Positions 23,977 to 33,329 of a DNA stretch of 48,175 nt are shown piece by piece. The stretch is taken from positions 1-48,175 of the forward strand of contig JADGOO010000214.1 of NCBI GenBank assembly GCA_017882905.1, in the 5' to 3' direction. The notes under the pieces are model-generated. The model was given only the letters and a program-made list of their open reading frames with translations, searched no databases and was not told the DNA's origin. Made by a program: the position numbers and the translations under genes. This DNA is from Acidimicrobiia bacterium. Its GTDB lineage: Bacteria > Actinomycetota > Acidimicrobiia > IMCC26256 > PALSA-610. How positions within the stretch are numbered: the first letter of the stretch is position 1; every line of letters starts with the position of its first letter.

Positions 23977-25283
23977 GGTGGAGTCCAGTGCTCGGGTGCG
24001 ACCCGCGGTCGGCCGCGCGGCAACGCCTCAGCCCCACGTTCCGTGGGAACGGTCACGAACTCCGGGCGCTTCACCACGAGCACGGCCAGCGCCAGCAGCA
24101 ACGCGACCGACGTTGCGGCCGTGAAGGCCCCGTAGCTCATGCCCGGTCCGCCGATCGGCGTGTGCAGCACGACGGTGGCGATGATCGGTACCGCGACCAG
24201 GAACGCCCGTCGCGACTGCGCCCACGTCGCGGCGAGCGGGACCACCAACAGCACGAGGTCGTAGTCCTGGTGTGCAACGCACAGCAGCGCGGCGACCATG
24301 ACCGTCAACGTCACCGACGCGCCCGGCGGGGAGCCGGGTGCGCGCAGTCCCGACACGACGGCGACCGCCATCGCCATCAGGATCACGAGCGCGGCCGCCA
24401 CCGTCACCGCTCCGTTCGCGCTTCCAGTCGATCGCGACACCACGCTGGCGAGATCGACTCTGGTGGGCACGCGCGGTGCGATCGTGTTGAACAAGCGCAC
24501 ATTCGACGTGACCGACTTCCAGAGCGCCCCCGCGCTCCCCTCTGCCCGGAGGAGGGCAATTCCCACCGGAACCGATACGACGGCTGCAACGGCAGTGCCG
24601 CGCGCCAGCAGCCGCCACGATCGTCGCGCCACGAGTGCGACAACTATTGGGATTGCGAAAGGCGGTTTGCCGTACACAAACGCGAGCGCGAATGCAGTGG
24701 CCCAGCTGTCTTCGGGCCCGCTCCACGCGATCCAGCACAGCGGCACGTACCACAGTGTCGGTTGACCCAAGACGACGGCGCTGTAGCCGGATCGCGACAC
24801 GAGCAGCACACCGAGGATGATCCCGGCCATCGGAAGCGTGACGCTGCGCGTGACCAGCTTCGCGGCCCACGCGCAGTACATCGCGAGGAGCACGACGCAT
24901 GTGACTTCCCACAGCGCTCCCGCGGTTCGAACCGGAGCCAGTGCCAGGAGCGCGGCAAGCACGAGGTGCGGAGGGCCGTAGGGCGGGAACGGGCTGTTGC
25001 CGGAGCCCTGTGCGTCGACGACCCCAGGGCGGTACGGATCGTGTCCGTGGAGCAAGGCTCGTCCCGGCGCCCAGACGGCCGACCGAAAGTCGAGGCCCGT
25101 CGCGGTCAAGCCGTGCCGCACGGAGATCGCGCCTGCCGCGAGCGCGACGCCCGCCGCTCCCCACGCCAGTACGCGCGCAGACCGATACGGCAAGACCGCG
25201 CCACCCACGCGCGGAATCGTAGATCGCGGCGCAGGAGCACCCGTGGCTTCTCTAGCCCGAAGGGCGCGGATCCTTGACAGCAA
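23937..25283 (-). CDS. GT87-like membrane glycosyltransferase
   Basis: A 448-residue polytopic membrane protein with about ten hydrophobic helices. Features of the DUF2029/GT87 polyprenyl-phosphate mannosyltransferase type are the early periplasmic LDFRSAVWAPGRALLHGHDPY and the VLGQPTLWYVPL segment. It probably transfers a sugar to a cell-envelope lipid or polysaccharide. The last 12 residues (ARQDSNLRPED and before) are antisense of the tRNA repeat, so the C-terminus was made by integration. The ATG at 25283 overlaps the neighbour by 32 bp; a GTG at 25208 is an alternative start. Confidence 0.75.
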   Translation of the reverse strand: MLSRIRALRAREATGAPAPRSTIPRVGGAVLPYRSARVLAWGAAGVALAAGAISVRHGLTATGLDFRSAVWAPGRALLHGHDPYRPGVVDAQGSGNSPFPPYGPPHLVLAALLALAPVRTAGALWEVTCVVLLAMYCAWAAKLVTRSVTLPMAGIILGVLLVSRSGYSAVVLGQPTLWYVPLCWIAWSGPEDSWATAFALAFVYGKPPFAIPIVVALVARRSWRLLARGTAVAAVVSVPVGIALLRAEGSAGALWKSVTSNVRLFNTIAPRVPTRVDLASVVSRSTGSANGAVTVAAALVILMAMAVAVVSGLRAPGSPPGASVTLTVMVAALLCVAHQDYDLVLLVVPLAATWAQSRRAFLVAVPIIATVVLHTPIGGPGMSYGAFTAATSVALLLALAVLVVKRPEFVTVPTERGAEALPRGRPRVAPEHWTPPRARQDSNLRPED

Positions 25284-26166
25284 GCAGCCCGAAGCTGGTG
25301 GTCACGAAGCCTTCGTAGTACACCTTCAGATGCACCTTCTCGTCGTACGGCAGGTAGTCGATGCGCCGGTCGTGCGGTGCGGTCCCCGTAGCGAACACGA
25401 TCCTGATGTCGTGTCCGGCCGCCGAGGTGCGCGCAACCAAGGCCTCGAGGTCACCGCGGCGAAGGAGCACATCGCTGCCGCCAGTGACGGTGCGCGCGTT
25501 CGACGAGACGTTGTACTCGGTCGTGTGCACGGCGACGCCGCCCGGCCGCAGACACTCGAACTGTGCGAGGAAGAAGTCGATGGCCGCGTCGATCGAACCG
25601 AGGTGCTCCATGGCGCATGACGACCACGTGAAGTCGAAGTTACGAAGCTCCGCCGGGATGGATCGCATGTCGACGTCGCGGTACTCAACTCGTTCGGCGA
25701 ACGTCGCGGCATCGCAGATGCCCCATCGGTTGAGATCCCGCGACTCGCGCACGTGTTGCCCTGAGTTCAACCATTCGACCGACGAGCCGGCCTGCATCGC
25801 GAGGTCGGTCGCGAGCACACGACAGCCCCGAGTCGCCAACAGCGACGGGATCGGTTCGACGCCGACGCCGAAGCCGAGGCCGACCGCCCCGGCGCGGAGC
25901 GCTCCGTAGACCTCGAGGCACTGCAAGATGTAGCAGTACTCCCACAGCTTGCGATGCGGCCACACGTCGTGATGGATCGCACTGGCCCAGGCGGCAAAGG
26001 CCGGCGACTCGAACTGCCACGCAGTGCAAGCCTGCGAGATCGGCTCGTCGAAGCTCGGCTCGGGCTGATCAGTCCGCCCCCATCGCCGCTGATACCCGGG
26101 CCAACCCGTGAGCGCCGCCATCCGCGCTCGCTGACGGAGCTGGCCGCGCTGGTCGAGCAGCCGCAT
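25252..26166 (-). CDS. SAM-dependent methyltransferase-like protein
   Basis: A 304-residue protein with a class I methyltransferase core: GAVGLGFGVGVEPIPSLL as motif I, VLATDLA as the acidic strand end, FTWSSCAMEHLGSIDAAIDF and LRPGGVAVHTTEY as motifs IV-V. Substrate unknown; pairing with a GT87-like gene suggests a sugar or lipid. The start MRLLDQRGQ is chosen because the longer frame runs into the hydrogenase promoter. It is divergent from the hydrogenase operon. Confidence 0.72.
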   Translation of the reverse strand: MRLLDQRGQLRQRARMAALTGWPGYQRRWGRTDQPEPSFDEPISQACTAWQFESPAFAAWASAIHHDVWPHRKLWEYCYILQCLEVYGALRAGAVGLGFGVGVEPIPSLLATRGCRVLATDLAMQAGSSVEWLNSGQHVRESRDLNRWGICDAATFAERVEYRDVDMRSIPAELRNFDFTWSSCAMEHLGSIDAAIDFFLAQFECLRPGGVAVHTTEYNVSSNARTVTGGSDVLLRRGDLEALVARTSAAGHDIRIVFATGTAPHDRRIDYLPYDEKVHLKVYYEGFVTTSFGLLAVKDPRPSG

Positions 26167-26335
26167 CCGTGGAGCATACGGTGAGACCGCCTCGCAGAGC
26201 TCCGCGGCTCGGCCGTCCCGTGCTGACGCGCAGCTGAAGGCTCGAGCGGGCCGGCCACGGTGCGCCGGGTACCTCGCAGGCGGCAATGTGACGTTCGGGC
26301 CTTGTTGTGATGTGGCCTGGGGCATACACAGAGAT

Positions 26336-27463
26336 GTGACACTGAGCGACGGCGCCCTGCTGATCGATCGGCGCGGCTTGGAGACGCTGTTCCAGGCGCT
26401 TGGATCGCAGGGCTACACGGTGATTGCGCCGACGGTACGCGATGGCGCGATCGTCTACGACGAGGTCGACGGCATCGAAGAGCTCCCCGCGGGTGTCACT
26501 GACATCCAGCAGCCAGGTTCGTACCGGCTGTCGACGCGCGACGATGGCGCGCTGTTCGGCTATGCGGTCGGGCCCCACTCCTGGAAGAAGTACCTGTTCC
26601 GCTCAGAAGCCGTCGTGTTCCGGGCACGGCTCGACGCCGAGCGCGGCTTCGTGCCATCGGAAGCAGGCGAGCCCGCCGCCACGCGGTACGCGTTCGTGGG
26701 AGTGCGAGCATGTGAGGTCGCGGCGATCGAGGTCCAGGACCGCGTGTTCCTCGAGGGCTCGCACCGCGAGCGCGACTATGAGTCGCGCCGTGATGGAGCG
26801 TTCGTGATCGCGGTGCAGTGCGGGGAGCCGGGCGGAACTTGCTTCTGCGTGTCGATGCACACGGGGCCTCGCGCCGAGTCCGGGTTCGACCTCGCGCTCA
26901 CCGAGCTGGTGGATGCGCAGCTCCATGAGTTCGTCGTCGAGGTCGGTTCAGCGCGGGGCGGAGCGATCATGGCCTCGGTTCCCTCGCGGCCCGCACAGTC
27001 CCGCGATCTCGGTGCCGCGCGAGCAGTGAGCGACAGGGCCGCCAGCCGTATGGGCCGGACGATGGAGTCCGACGGGCTGCCGCAGCGGCTCGCCGAGCTG
27101 CTCGAGCACCCGCAGTGGGACGACGTCGCGTCGCGTTGTCTTTCATGCACGAACTGCACGCTCGTGTGCCCCACGTGCTTCTGCAGCAGCGTCGAGGACA
27201 CAACCGATCTCACGGGCACCGAGGCGATTCGCACACGTAGATGGGATTCGTGCTTCACGCTCGATCACTCGTACATCCACGGCGGCAGCGTCCGCGCGTC
27301 GACGCGAGACCAGTACCGACAATGGCTCACGCACAAGCTCTCGACCTGGGTCGACCAGTTCGGCACCTCGGGGTGCGTTGGTTGCGGTCGGTGCATCACG
27401 TGGTGTCCGGTTGGAATCGATCTCACGGCCGAGGTCGCCGCGCTGCTCGCGCCGGCCGATTGA
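26336..27463 (+). CDS. hydB: Group 3b [NiFe] hydrogenase beta subunit (4Fe-4S dicluster)
   Basis: A 375-residue electron-transfer subunit like HydB of sulfhydrogenases. The C-terminus carries two [4Fe-4S] sites: CLSCTNCTLVCPTC and CVGCGRCITWCP, separated by the family segment RWDSCFTLDHSYIHGGSVR. It links the diaphorase gamma subunit to the small subunit. I prefer the GTG at 26336 (VTLSDGALLIDRRGLETLF) to the GTG 48 bp upstream. First gene of a nine-gene operon. Confidence 0.92.
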   Translation: MTLSDGALLIDRRGLETLFQALGSQGYTVIAPTVRDGAIVYDEVDGIEELPAGVTDIQQPGSYRLSTRDDGALFGYAVGPHSWKKYLFRSEAVVFRARLDAERGFVPSEAGEPAATRYAFVGVRACEVAAIEVQDRVFLEGSHRERDYESRRDGAFVIAVQCGEPGGTCFCVSMHTGPRAESGFDLALTELVDAQLHEFVVEVGSARGGAIMASVPSRPAQSRDLGAARAVSDRAASRMGRTMESDGLPQRLAELLEHPQWDDVASRCLSCTNCTLVCPTCFCSSVEDTTDLTGTEAIRTRRWDSCFTLDHSYIHGGSVRASTRDQYRQWLTHKLSTWVDQFGTSGCVGCGRCITWCPVGIDLTAEVAALLAPAD

Positions 27464-27477
27464 CAGGAGCCGCAACC

Positions 27478-27951
27478 ATGAGTGAGCGCGGGATGCATGA
27501 TCTGCTCGGCGAGCATCCCTTCTTCGCGGGCATGCCGTCCGAGTACCTCGAGCTGCTCGCCGGTTGCGCCCGTAACGAGGTGTTCCGAGCGGGCGCCCTG
27601 ATCGGGCGAGAAGGCGATCCGGCCGAGCGCTTCTATGTTGTGCGTAGCGGCCGCGTTGCTGTCGGCATCCATGTCCCGCAGCACGAGCCACTCGTCATCG
27701 CGACTCTCGGCCCGGGTGACGTGCTCGGATGGTCGTGGCTCTTCGCGCCGCATGCATGGCGATTCGATGCGGTAGCGACACACGAGACGCACGCGATCGG
27801 CCTCGACGGTCTCTGTCTGCGCGCCAAGTGCGACGCGGACCCCGCACTCGGCTACGAGGTGGTGCAGCGCTTCGCTCGGATCCTCGTGCAGCGTCTCGAA
27901 GCAACCCGCGTGCAGCTCGCCGACCTGTACGGCAAAGCCGATGCGCGCTGA
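27478..27951 (+). CDS. Cyclic nucleotide-binding fold protein without HTH
   Basis: A 157-residue Crp-like beta-roll (FFAGMPSEYLELLAGC, FYVVRSGRVAVGIH, IATLGPGDVLGWSWLF) plus a helix, but without a DNA-binding domain. The phosphate-binding cassette, usually Gly-Glu-x-Ala...Arg-x-Ala, reads GWSWLFAPHAWRFDAVA and lacks the Glu, so cAMP binding is doubtful. Similar proteins with a GWSW motif occur, as I recall, beside group 3b hydrogenases. CAGGAG precedes the ATG; it overlaps the next gene by 11 bp. A structural or regulatory role in the complex is inferred. Confidence 0.85.
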   Translation: MSERGMHDLLGEHPFFAGMPSEYLELLAGCARNEVFRAGALIGREGDPAERFYVVRSGRVAVGIHVPQHEPLVIATLGPGDVLGWSWLFAPHAWRFDAVATHETHAIGLDGLCLRAKCDADPALGYEVVQRFARILVQRLEATRVQLADLYGKADAR

Positions 27952-28786
27952 AGACCCTGGCGAGGACCCGATGCGACCACGACCGCATCAAGTGCTCGAG
28001 GTGAAGATCGAGACTGCCGACGTGACGACAATTGTCGTCGCTCCGATCGACGCCGAGCCTCCGCTCGTTGCCCGGGCCGGACAGTTCAACATGCTGTGGA
28101 TGTTCGGCATTGGTGAGGTGCCGATCTCGGTGAGCAGAATTCGACGCGACGGTGCGCTGGTACACACGATCCGCGCGGTCGGCGTGGTCACGAGCGCACT
28201 GGCCGGTCTCGACGCGGGCGGCGTTGTGGGTGTGCGCGGACCGTTCGGGACCGGCTGGGACGTCGACTCCGCGGCCGGCCGTGACCTCGTCGTCGTCGGT
28301 GGCGGCATCGGGTTGGCGCCCCTGCGCCCTGTGGTGGAGCACGTCCTCGCGAACCGAGGTGACTACGGCCGGGTCAGCGTGCTCGTCGGTGCGCGCACGC
28401 CCAAGGACATCGTGTTCGGCGAGGACATCGACCAGTGGCAACACTCCGATCTTGGTGTTGACGTGCAGGTGACCGTCGACGTCGCAGGCGCAGAGTGGCC
28501 CGGCCACGTGGGTGTCGTCACCGATCTCATCGCGAGCGCGCACTTCGAGCCGGCGCGCACGATCGCGTTCGTGTGCGGACCTGAGGCGATGATGCGCTTC
28601 GCGACGCGTGCGCTGCAGGAGCTGGCCGTACCCCTCGAGCGGATCAGGCTGTCGGCCGAGCGCAACATGCAGTGTGCCATCGCGCAGTGCGGCCACTGCC
28701 AGCTCGGCGACGTGTTCGTGTGTCGTGACGGCCCGGTCCTCGCCGCCGCGCGGCTCCTCCCCCTCCTGGCGGTCCGGGGTCGATGA
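27941..28786 (+). CDS. hydG: Group 3b hydrogenase gamma subunit (FAD/NAD(P)H diaphorase)
   Basis: A 281-residue ferredoxin-NADP reductase-like subunit. ISVSRI is in the flavin-binding region, [20 protein letters not shown] binds NAD(P), and CGPEAMM is the usual C-terminal motif. A [2Fe-2S] site lies in [20 protein letters not shown]. It exchanges electrons between NAD(P)H and the hydrogenase. The stop overlaps the next start (ATGA). Confidence 0.92.
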   Translation: MRAEDPGEDPMRPRPHQVLEVKIETADVTTIVVAPIDAEPPLVARAGQFNMLWMFGIGEVPISVSRIRRDGALVHTIRAVGVVTSALAGLDAGGVVGVRGPFGTGWDVDSAAGRDLVVVGGGIGLAPLRPVVEHVLANRGDYGRVSVLVGARTPKDIVFGEDIDQWQHSDLGVDVQVTVDVAGAEWPGHVGVVTDLIASAHFEPARTIAFVCGPEAMMRFATRALQELAVPLERIRLSAERNMQCAIAQCGHCQLGDVFVCRDGPVLAAARLLPLLAVRGR

Positions 28787-29592
28787 ACACCCCGGAGGTG
28801 CCGCGCAAGCCGTCGATCGCCGTCTGGAAGTTCGCGTCGTGTGACGGCTGCCAGCTCACGTTGCTCGACTGCGAGGATGACTTGCTCGCGGTTGCCGGCG
28901 AGGTTGAGCTGGCGTACTTCCTCGAGGCGGGACGCGCCTCGGTCGGTGGCCCATACGACCTGTCGATCGTCGAAGGCTCGATCACGACAGCGGGCGACGC
29001 CGCGCGTATCCGCGAGGTGCGCGCCATGTCGAAGCGGCTGGTGACGATCGGGGCGTGCGCCACCGCCGGCGGCATCCAGGCCTTGCGCAACTTCGGCGAT
29101 GTGAAGGAGTTCCTTGCGATCGTCTACGCGCAACCGCAGTTCATCTCCACGCTGACCGACTCGACGCCTATAGCTGCTCACGTACCGGTCGACTTCGAGC
29201 TGCGCGGCTGTCCGATCACGAAGACCCAGCTGCTCGAGGTGATCGGCGCGTTCCTGCACGGCCGGCGGCCCAACGTCTCCCCCCACAGCGTCTGCGTCGA
29301 GTGCAAGCGTGCGGGCAACGTCTGTGTCACCGTGGCGCACGGCACACCATGCCTCGGGCCCGTCACGCAGGCCGGCTGCGGCGCGCTCTGCCCTTCGTAC
29401 AACCGGGGCTGCTACGGCTGCTTCGGCCCGATGGAGAACCCGAACCTGCCGTCGATGGTGCAGACGCTGCGCTATCAAGGCGTCGACGACGGCGGCGTCA
29501 TCCGCATGCTGCGCACCTTCAATGCCGGCGCGCCGCCGTTCCGTGACGCGAGCGAAGCGATCGAGGCCGAAGCAAGGGGGAGCGAAGCATGA
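28783..29592 (+). CDS. hydD: Group 3b [NiFe] hydrogenase small subunit
   Basis: A 269-residue small subunit. [15 protein letters not shown] is the proximal-cluster motif, followed by [14 protein letters not shown] and [12 protein letters not shown]. The C-terminal half is Cys-rich ([41 protein letters not shown]), giving further Fe-S clusters. It passes electrons from the NiFe site to the beta subunit. Coupled by ATGA overlaps on both sides. Confidence 0.93.
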   Translation: MNTPEVPRKPSIAVWKFASCDGCQLTLLDCEDDLLAVAGEVELAYFLEAGRASVGGPYDLSIVEGSITTAGDAARIREVRAMSKRLVTIGACATAGGIQALRNFGDVKEFLAIVYAQPQFISTLTDSTPIAAHVPVDFELRGCPITKTQLLEVIGAFLHGRRPNVSPHSVCVECKRAGNVCVTVAHGTPCLGPVTQAGCGALCPSYNRGCYGCFGPMENPNLPSMVQTLRYQGVDDGGVIRMLRTFNAGAPPFRDASEAIEAEARGSEA

Positions 29593-30893
29593 CCCATCGC
29601 AGCCCAGCGAGCCGCACGCTCAAGGTCGACGCGATCGCCCGGGTCGAGGGCGAAGGCGCGATGTTCGTCGAGATCCGCGACGGCGAGGTGCACGACGTGC
29701 AGCTCCGCATCTACGAGCCGCCGCGGTTCTTCGAAGCATTCCTGCGTGGGCGGCGCTTCACGGAACCGCCCGACATCACCGCGCGCATCTGCGGGATCTG
29801 CCCGGTCGCGTATCAGATGAGCGCCTGCAACGCGATCGAGGCGGCGTGCGGCGTCACCATCGACGGCCAGCTGCTCGAACTGCGGCGGCTCCTGTATTGC
29901 GGTGAGTGGATCGAGAGCCATGCGCTGCACATCTACCTGCTCCACGCGCCCGATTTCCTCGGCTACGACAACGCCATCGACCTCGCAGCCGATCACGCGG
30001 CGATCGTCGAACGAGGCCTCCAGCTGAAGAAGGTCGGCAACGAGATCCTCGAGCTGGTCGGCGGACGCGCGATCCACCCGGTGAACGTGCGGGTCGGTGG
30101 CTTCTATCGAGTGCCCACCCGCCGCGAGCTCGCACCGCTGCGCGAACGACTCCTGTGGGCCCTCGACGCGGCGCGCCAGACGGTGAGCTGGGTGGCAGGA
30201 TTCGACTTCCCCGACTTCACACATGCGCTCGAGCTGGTCGCACTGCACGACGCCGACGGCTACGCCGTACTCGGTGGACGTCTCGTGTCGACGCGCGGCC
30301 TCGACATCGCCGCCGAGGAATTCGACGCGCACATCGCCGAAGAGCACGTAGCCCACTCGACGGCGCTCCATGCGCACTTGCTCGAACGCGGTGAGTATCT
30401 CGTTGGTCCCCTCGCAAGGTTCGCGCTGAATGCCGAACAGCTGGCGCCCGACGCGCGCGACTCGGCATCAGCGGCCGGCCTCACGGCCGACGAGCGCAAC
30501 CCGTTTCGCAGCATCGTGGTGCGCGCGGTCGAGATCGTGCATGCTTGTGCCGAGGCCCTGCGCATCATCGACGCGTACGCTCCACCAGAACATCCCGCGG
30601 AGGCCGTCGAGCCGAGGGCCGGTGTGGGCTGCGGCTGGACCGAAGCGCCGCGCGGCACGTTGTGGCACCGCTACGAGCTGGCGGCCGACGGCACCATCCT
30701 CGACGCACGCATCGTGCCGCCCACGTCGCAGAATCAACCAGCGATCGAGCACGACCTGTTCCACTTCGTGGAGGCCAACGCGACGCTCGACGACGACGCG
30801 TTGCGTCACCGTTGCGAACAAGTGATTCGCAACTACGACCCGTGCATCTCGTGCGCGACGCACTTCCTCGACATGCGGGTGGAGCGCACGTGA
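29589..30893 (+). CDS. hydA: Group 3b [NiFe] hydrogenase large subunit
   Basis: A 434-residue catalytic subunit. L1 is [11 protein letters not shown] (C68, C71) and L2 is [10 protein letters not shown] (C419, C422), giving the four NiFe ligands in the form typical of cytoplasmic group 3b enzymes. Maturation should remove the nine residues after His425. It catalyses reversible H2 oxidation coupled to NADP(H). The protease and HypC genes that follow directly fit this need. Confidence 0.95.
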   Translation: MTHRSPASRTLKVDAIARVEGEGAMFVEIRDGEVHDVQLRIYEPPRFFEAFLRGRRFTEPPDITARICGICPVAYQMSACNAIEAACGVTIDGQLLELRRLLYCGEWIESHALHIYLLHAPDFLGYDNAIDLAADHAAIVERGLQLKKVGNEILELVGGRAIHPVNVRVGGFYRVPTRRELAPLRERLLWALDAARQTVSWVAGFDFPDFTHALELVALHDADGYAVLGGRLVSTRGLDIAAEEFDAHIAEEHVAHSTALHAHLLERGEYLVGPLARFALNAEQLAPDARDSASAAGLTADERNPFRSIVVRAVEIVHACAEALRIIDAYAPPEHPAEAVEPRAGVGCGWTEAPRGTLWHRYELAADGTILDARIVPPTSQNQPAIEHDLFHFVEANATLDDDALRHRCEQVIRNYDPCISCATHFLDMRVERT

Positions 30894-31363
30894 ACGCGGT
30901 CGTGGTCATCGGCGTCGGGAACCGCTATCGCGAGGACGACGGTGTCGGGCCGGCCGTGCTCGATGCACTGTCCGCGGCAATGGTCTCGAGCTCCGCGCGC
31001 CTCGTCGAGCTCGACGGCGAGCCCGCGCGGGTCGTCGATGCCTGGACGGGCGCCGAGCTTGCCATCGTGGTCGACGCGCAACGATCTGATCGTGTTCCTG
31101 CCGGCACGGTCTGCCGGCTCGAGGTCGGCGTCGATGACGGAGTGCTCGGCGCGTCGCCGAGCGGGGCGGGCGGAAGCCACGCGCTCGGCATCGGCGCGGC
31201 CGCGGCGTTGGGCCACGCTGTCGGCCGCATGCCCGCGCGCCTCGTCGTGTTCGCGGTCGAGGGCGCCACCTTCGGCCATGGCGAGGCGCTCTCGGAACCC
31301 GTTCGGCGCGCCGTCGCCGACGTATCTGCCAGCATCCGCGACGAGATCGGCGGCACCGGCTGA
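30890..31363 (+). CDS. Hydrogenase maturation protease
   Basis: A 157-residue HyaD/HycI-type endopeptidase, starting with GTG in a GTGA overlap with the large-subunit stop. [19 protein letters not shown] is the N-terminal signature (an acidic residue that senses nickel), VVDAQRSD gives the second acid and SHALGI the His. It should trim the large subunit after NiFe insertion. Confidence 0.9.
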   Translation: MNAVVVIGVGNRYREDDGVGPAVLDALSAAMVSSSARLVELDGEPARVVDAWTGAELAIVVDAQRSDRVPAGTVCRLEVGVDDGVLGASPSGAGGSHALGIGAAAALGHAVGRMPARLVVFAVEGATFGHGEALSEPVRRAVADVSASIRDEIGGTG

Positions 31364-31611
31364 TGTGCCTGTCGATGCCGGCGCGGGTGCTGGCCGTCGA
31401 CGAAGCCGGCAGAGAAGCCCTCGTCGACATCGACGGCGGCGAACGCCGCGTGTCACTCGCCGTGCTCACTCTCGACGGGCGGTCCGTCGAACCAGGTACA
31501 TGGCTCCTCGTGCACACCGGCCTCGCCGTCGAGACGCTCGAGCCCAGTGAGGCCGCCGAGCTCGTAGCGCTCCACCGCTCGTTGCATGCCGCACAGGAGG
31601 ACATTCCATGA
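31363..31611 (+). CDS. hypC: HypC/HybG/HupF family hydrogenase chaperone
   Basis: An 82-residue protein beginning [13 protein letters not shown], the HypC signature with the essential Cys2, followed by the small beta-barrel with VEPGTWLLVHTGLAVE. It carries the Fe(CN)2CO precursor with HypD and docks on the large subunit. The start overlaps the protease stop by one base. Other hyp genes (A, B, D, E, F) are not in the window. Confidence 0.93.
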   Translation: MCLSMPARVLAVDEAGREALVDIDGGERRVSLAVLTLDGRSVEPGTWLLVHTGLAVETLEPSEAAELVALHRSLHAAQEDIP

Positions 31612-32537
31612 TTCCGCGTACCCGCACGGCGGGCATCGTGCTCGCACTGATCACCGCCGCGATCAGCGGCGTGTCGATCTTCGTGAACGGCTACGGCACC
31701 AAGCACTTCGCCGACGCGACCGTGTACACGACGAGCAAGAACCTCGTGGCCGCGGTCGCGCTTGCGGTGCTCGCCTTCGGCGCACGGCGAGTGCACCCCT
31801 CGCCCGATCGACACGTGCCGCTGACCATTCGCGACCGATGGGGCTTCCTCGCGGTCGGCATCGTGGGCGGAGCCGTGCCATTCGTGCTGTTCTTCGAGGG
31901 TCTGAAGCGCGCGAGCTCGACCGACGCCGCGTTCCTCCAAAAGACGCTCGTCATCTGGGTTGCCGTTCTCGCGGTGCCCTTGCTGCGCGAGCGGCTCAAC
32001 TGGGGGCATCTCGCCGCGATCGTGTTGCTGATCGTCGGCCAGGCCCGCCTCGCCAGCGGGTGGCCGACACTCCGCGCCGACGCCGCGTCGACGCTCATTC
32101 TGGCCGCGACGCTGTGTTGGGCAATCGAAGTCGTGATCGCCAAGCAGCTCCTCCCGCGCCGCTCCGCCCTGACGCTCGGTGCCGTCCGGATGGGCGTTGG
32201 CGTGGTCGCGCTGCTGGGATGGGTCGCGGTCACCGGCCGGCTGCACTCGCTCGCCAGCCTCGGCGCCGGCGCGTGGGGCTGGGCGCTCCTCACCGGCGGA
32301 TTGCTGTGCGCGTATGTGGCATGTTGGTTCGCCGCGCTCGCCCGTGCCCAAGCCGTCGATGTGACGGCCGTGCTCGTCGGTGGCGCGATCGTGACCGCGG
32401 CATTGAACGCCGCCGCGCAAGGGGTGGCGCTGCGCCCGCAGGCAGGCGGCTTGGTCCTCATCGGCGTCGGCGTGGTCGTCGCTTGTCTCGCGAGCGTGCG
32501 CGCCCGCCCGCCTGTCGTCTTGGCGTCGCCGCTGTGA
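31608..32537 (+). CDS. EamA/DMT family transporter
   Basis: A 309-residue membrane protein with about ten helices in two EamA repeats (ITAAISGVSIFVNGYGTKHF; FEGLKRASSTDAAFLQKTL; the second half from ILAATLCWAIEV). Such proteins usually export metabolites or amino acids. Its ATG overlaps the hypC stop, so it is made with the hydrogenase, which is unusual. The substrate is unknown; a link to metal or redox supply would be speculation. Confidence 0.88.
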   Translation: MIPRTRTAGIVLALITAAISGVSIFVNGYGTKHFADATVYTTSKNLVAAVALAVLAFGARRVHPSPDRHVPLTIRDRWGFLAVGIVGGAVPFVLFFEGLKRASSTDAAFLQKTLVIWVAVLAVPLLRERLNWGHLAAIVLLIVGQARLASGWPTLRADAASTLILAATLCWAIEVVIAKQLLPRRSALTLGAVRMGVGVVALLGWVAVTGRLHSLASLGAGAWGWALLTGGLLCAYVACWFAALARAQAVDVTAVLVGGAIVTAALNAAAQGVALRPQAGGLVLIGVGVVVACLASVRARPPVVLASPL

Positions 32538-33304
32538 GCCTTGCCCCGGGCCCGACGCTGTTCGCTCGCTTCGCCTATCCGCCGAACGCGTTGGGCTACT
32601 GCGGCCCGGACGAGCACCGCACGATGCTCGAGTACGCATCGTCGGGTGTGGTCGACGGTGACCTGCGCGGCCTCGCGCGCGGATTCGACGGTGCGTGGCC
32701 ATACCTCCAGCTGATCGCCGCGGCGAACGGCATCGGCGACCCGCTCGATCAACGTGTTGTCGAGGCGTACTGGATCGGCAACGGGCTCCTGAACCACGTT
32801 CCGCCTGCGATGCTCGCCGCGTCGCTCGAAACGCGCTTCCGAGCGCCCGCGGGTCGAGGCTGGCCGCGGCTGGCCGAGGCCATCACCGCGTCACCGCTGC
32901 TGCAACACGGCTTCCACGTGTTCGCCGTGTATCCGTGGGTCGGACTCTTGCGCGGCGGCACCGGTGGCGAACCATTGCGGGTCCTCGACGGCTGCCGCAT
33001 CCGTTGGGGGTGCGTCGAAGACGTATCGGGCGACCGGGCAATGGTCCGCGTGCGACCGCTGGTCTGGGACGGCCGCACGCTGTCTCTCGGCCCGTCGGCA
33101 ATGGAGAGCGCGTTCGTCGCCCGCGACGGCTATGGATTGGCCGGCCCGCTGCGACGCGGTGACGCGGTCGCGTTGCACTGGGAATGGGTCTGCGACCGCA
33201 TCACGCCGCGCCAACTCGCATCATTACGGGCCGCCACCGCGTCGCACCTCGACCTCGTGAACCGCCGCCTTCTCCATTCGCCTCCGCAGGCAGTGCTTGC
33301 CTAA
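32534..33304 (+). CDS. DUF6390-like protein of hydrogenase operons
   Basis: A 256-residue soluble protein starting at a GTG that overlaps the transporter stop. Motifs are FARFAYPPNALGYCGPDEHRT, FDGAWPYLQLIAAANGIGDP, YWIGNGLL and HGFHVFAVYPWVGLLRGG. I recall it as DUF6390, a family found beside group 3b hydrogenases in actinobacteria; the number should be checked. The conserved Cys and His suggest a maturation or metal role, which is only inferred. Its stop is 25 bp from the last tRNA repeat. Confidence 0.78.
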   Translation: MSLAPGPTLFARFAYPPNALGYCGPDEHRTMLEYASSGVVDGDLRGLARGFDGAWPYLQLIAAANGIGDPLDQRVVEAYWIGNGLLNHVPPAMLAASLETRFRAPAGRGWPRLAEAITASPLLQHGFHVFAVYPWVGLLRGGTGGEPLRVLDGCRIRWGCVEDVSGDRAMVRVRPLVWDGRTLSLGPSAMESAFVARDGYGLAGPLRRGDAVALHWEWVCDRITPRQLASLRAATASHLDLVNRRLLHSPPQAVLA

Positions 33305-33329
33305 CACCCAACGCCATCTGGATCGCGCA

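Noticed and set aside
23691-25277. 528-codon plus-strand frame opposite the GT87-like gene
   Set aside because: Arg/His-rich and without membrane or enzyme motifs, whereas the opposite strand reads as a polytopic membrane protein.
26281-26336. CRP/FNR-type site before the hydrogenase operon
   Set aside because: TGTGA near TACACA is too imperfect and the spacing is wrong for a known CRP or FNR box.
27478-27951. Calling the Crp-like protein a transcription factor
   Set aside because: It ends after the dimer-type helix and contains no helix-turn-helix domain.
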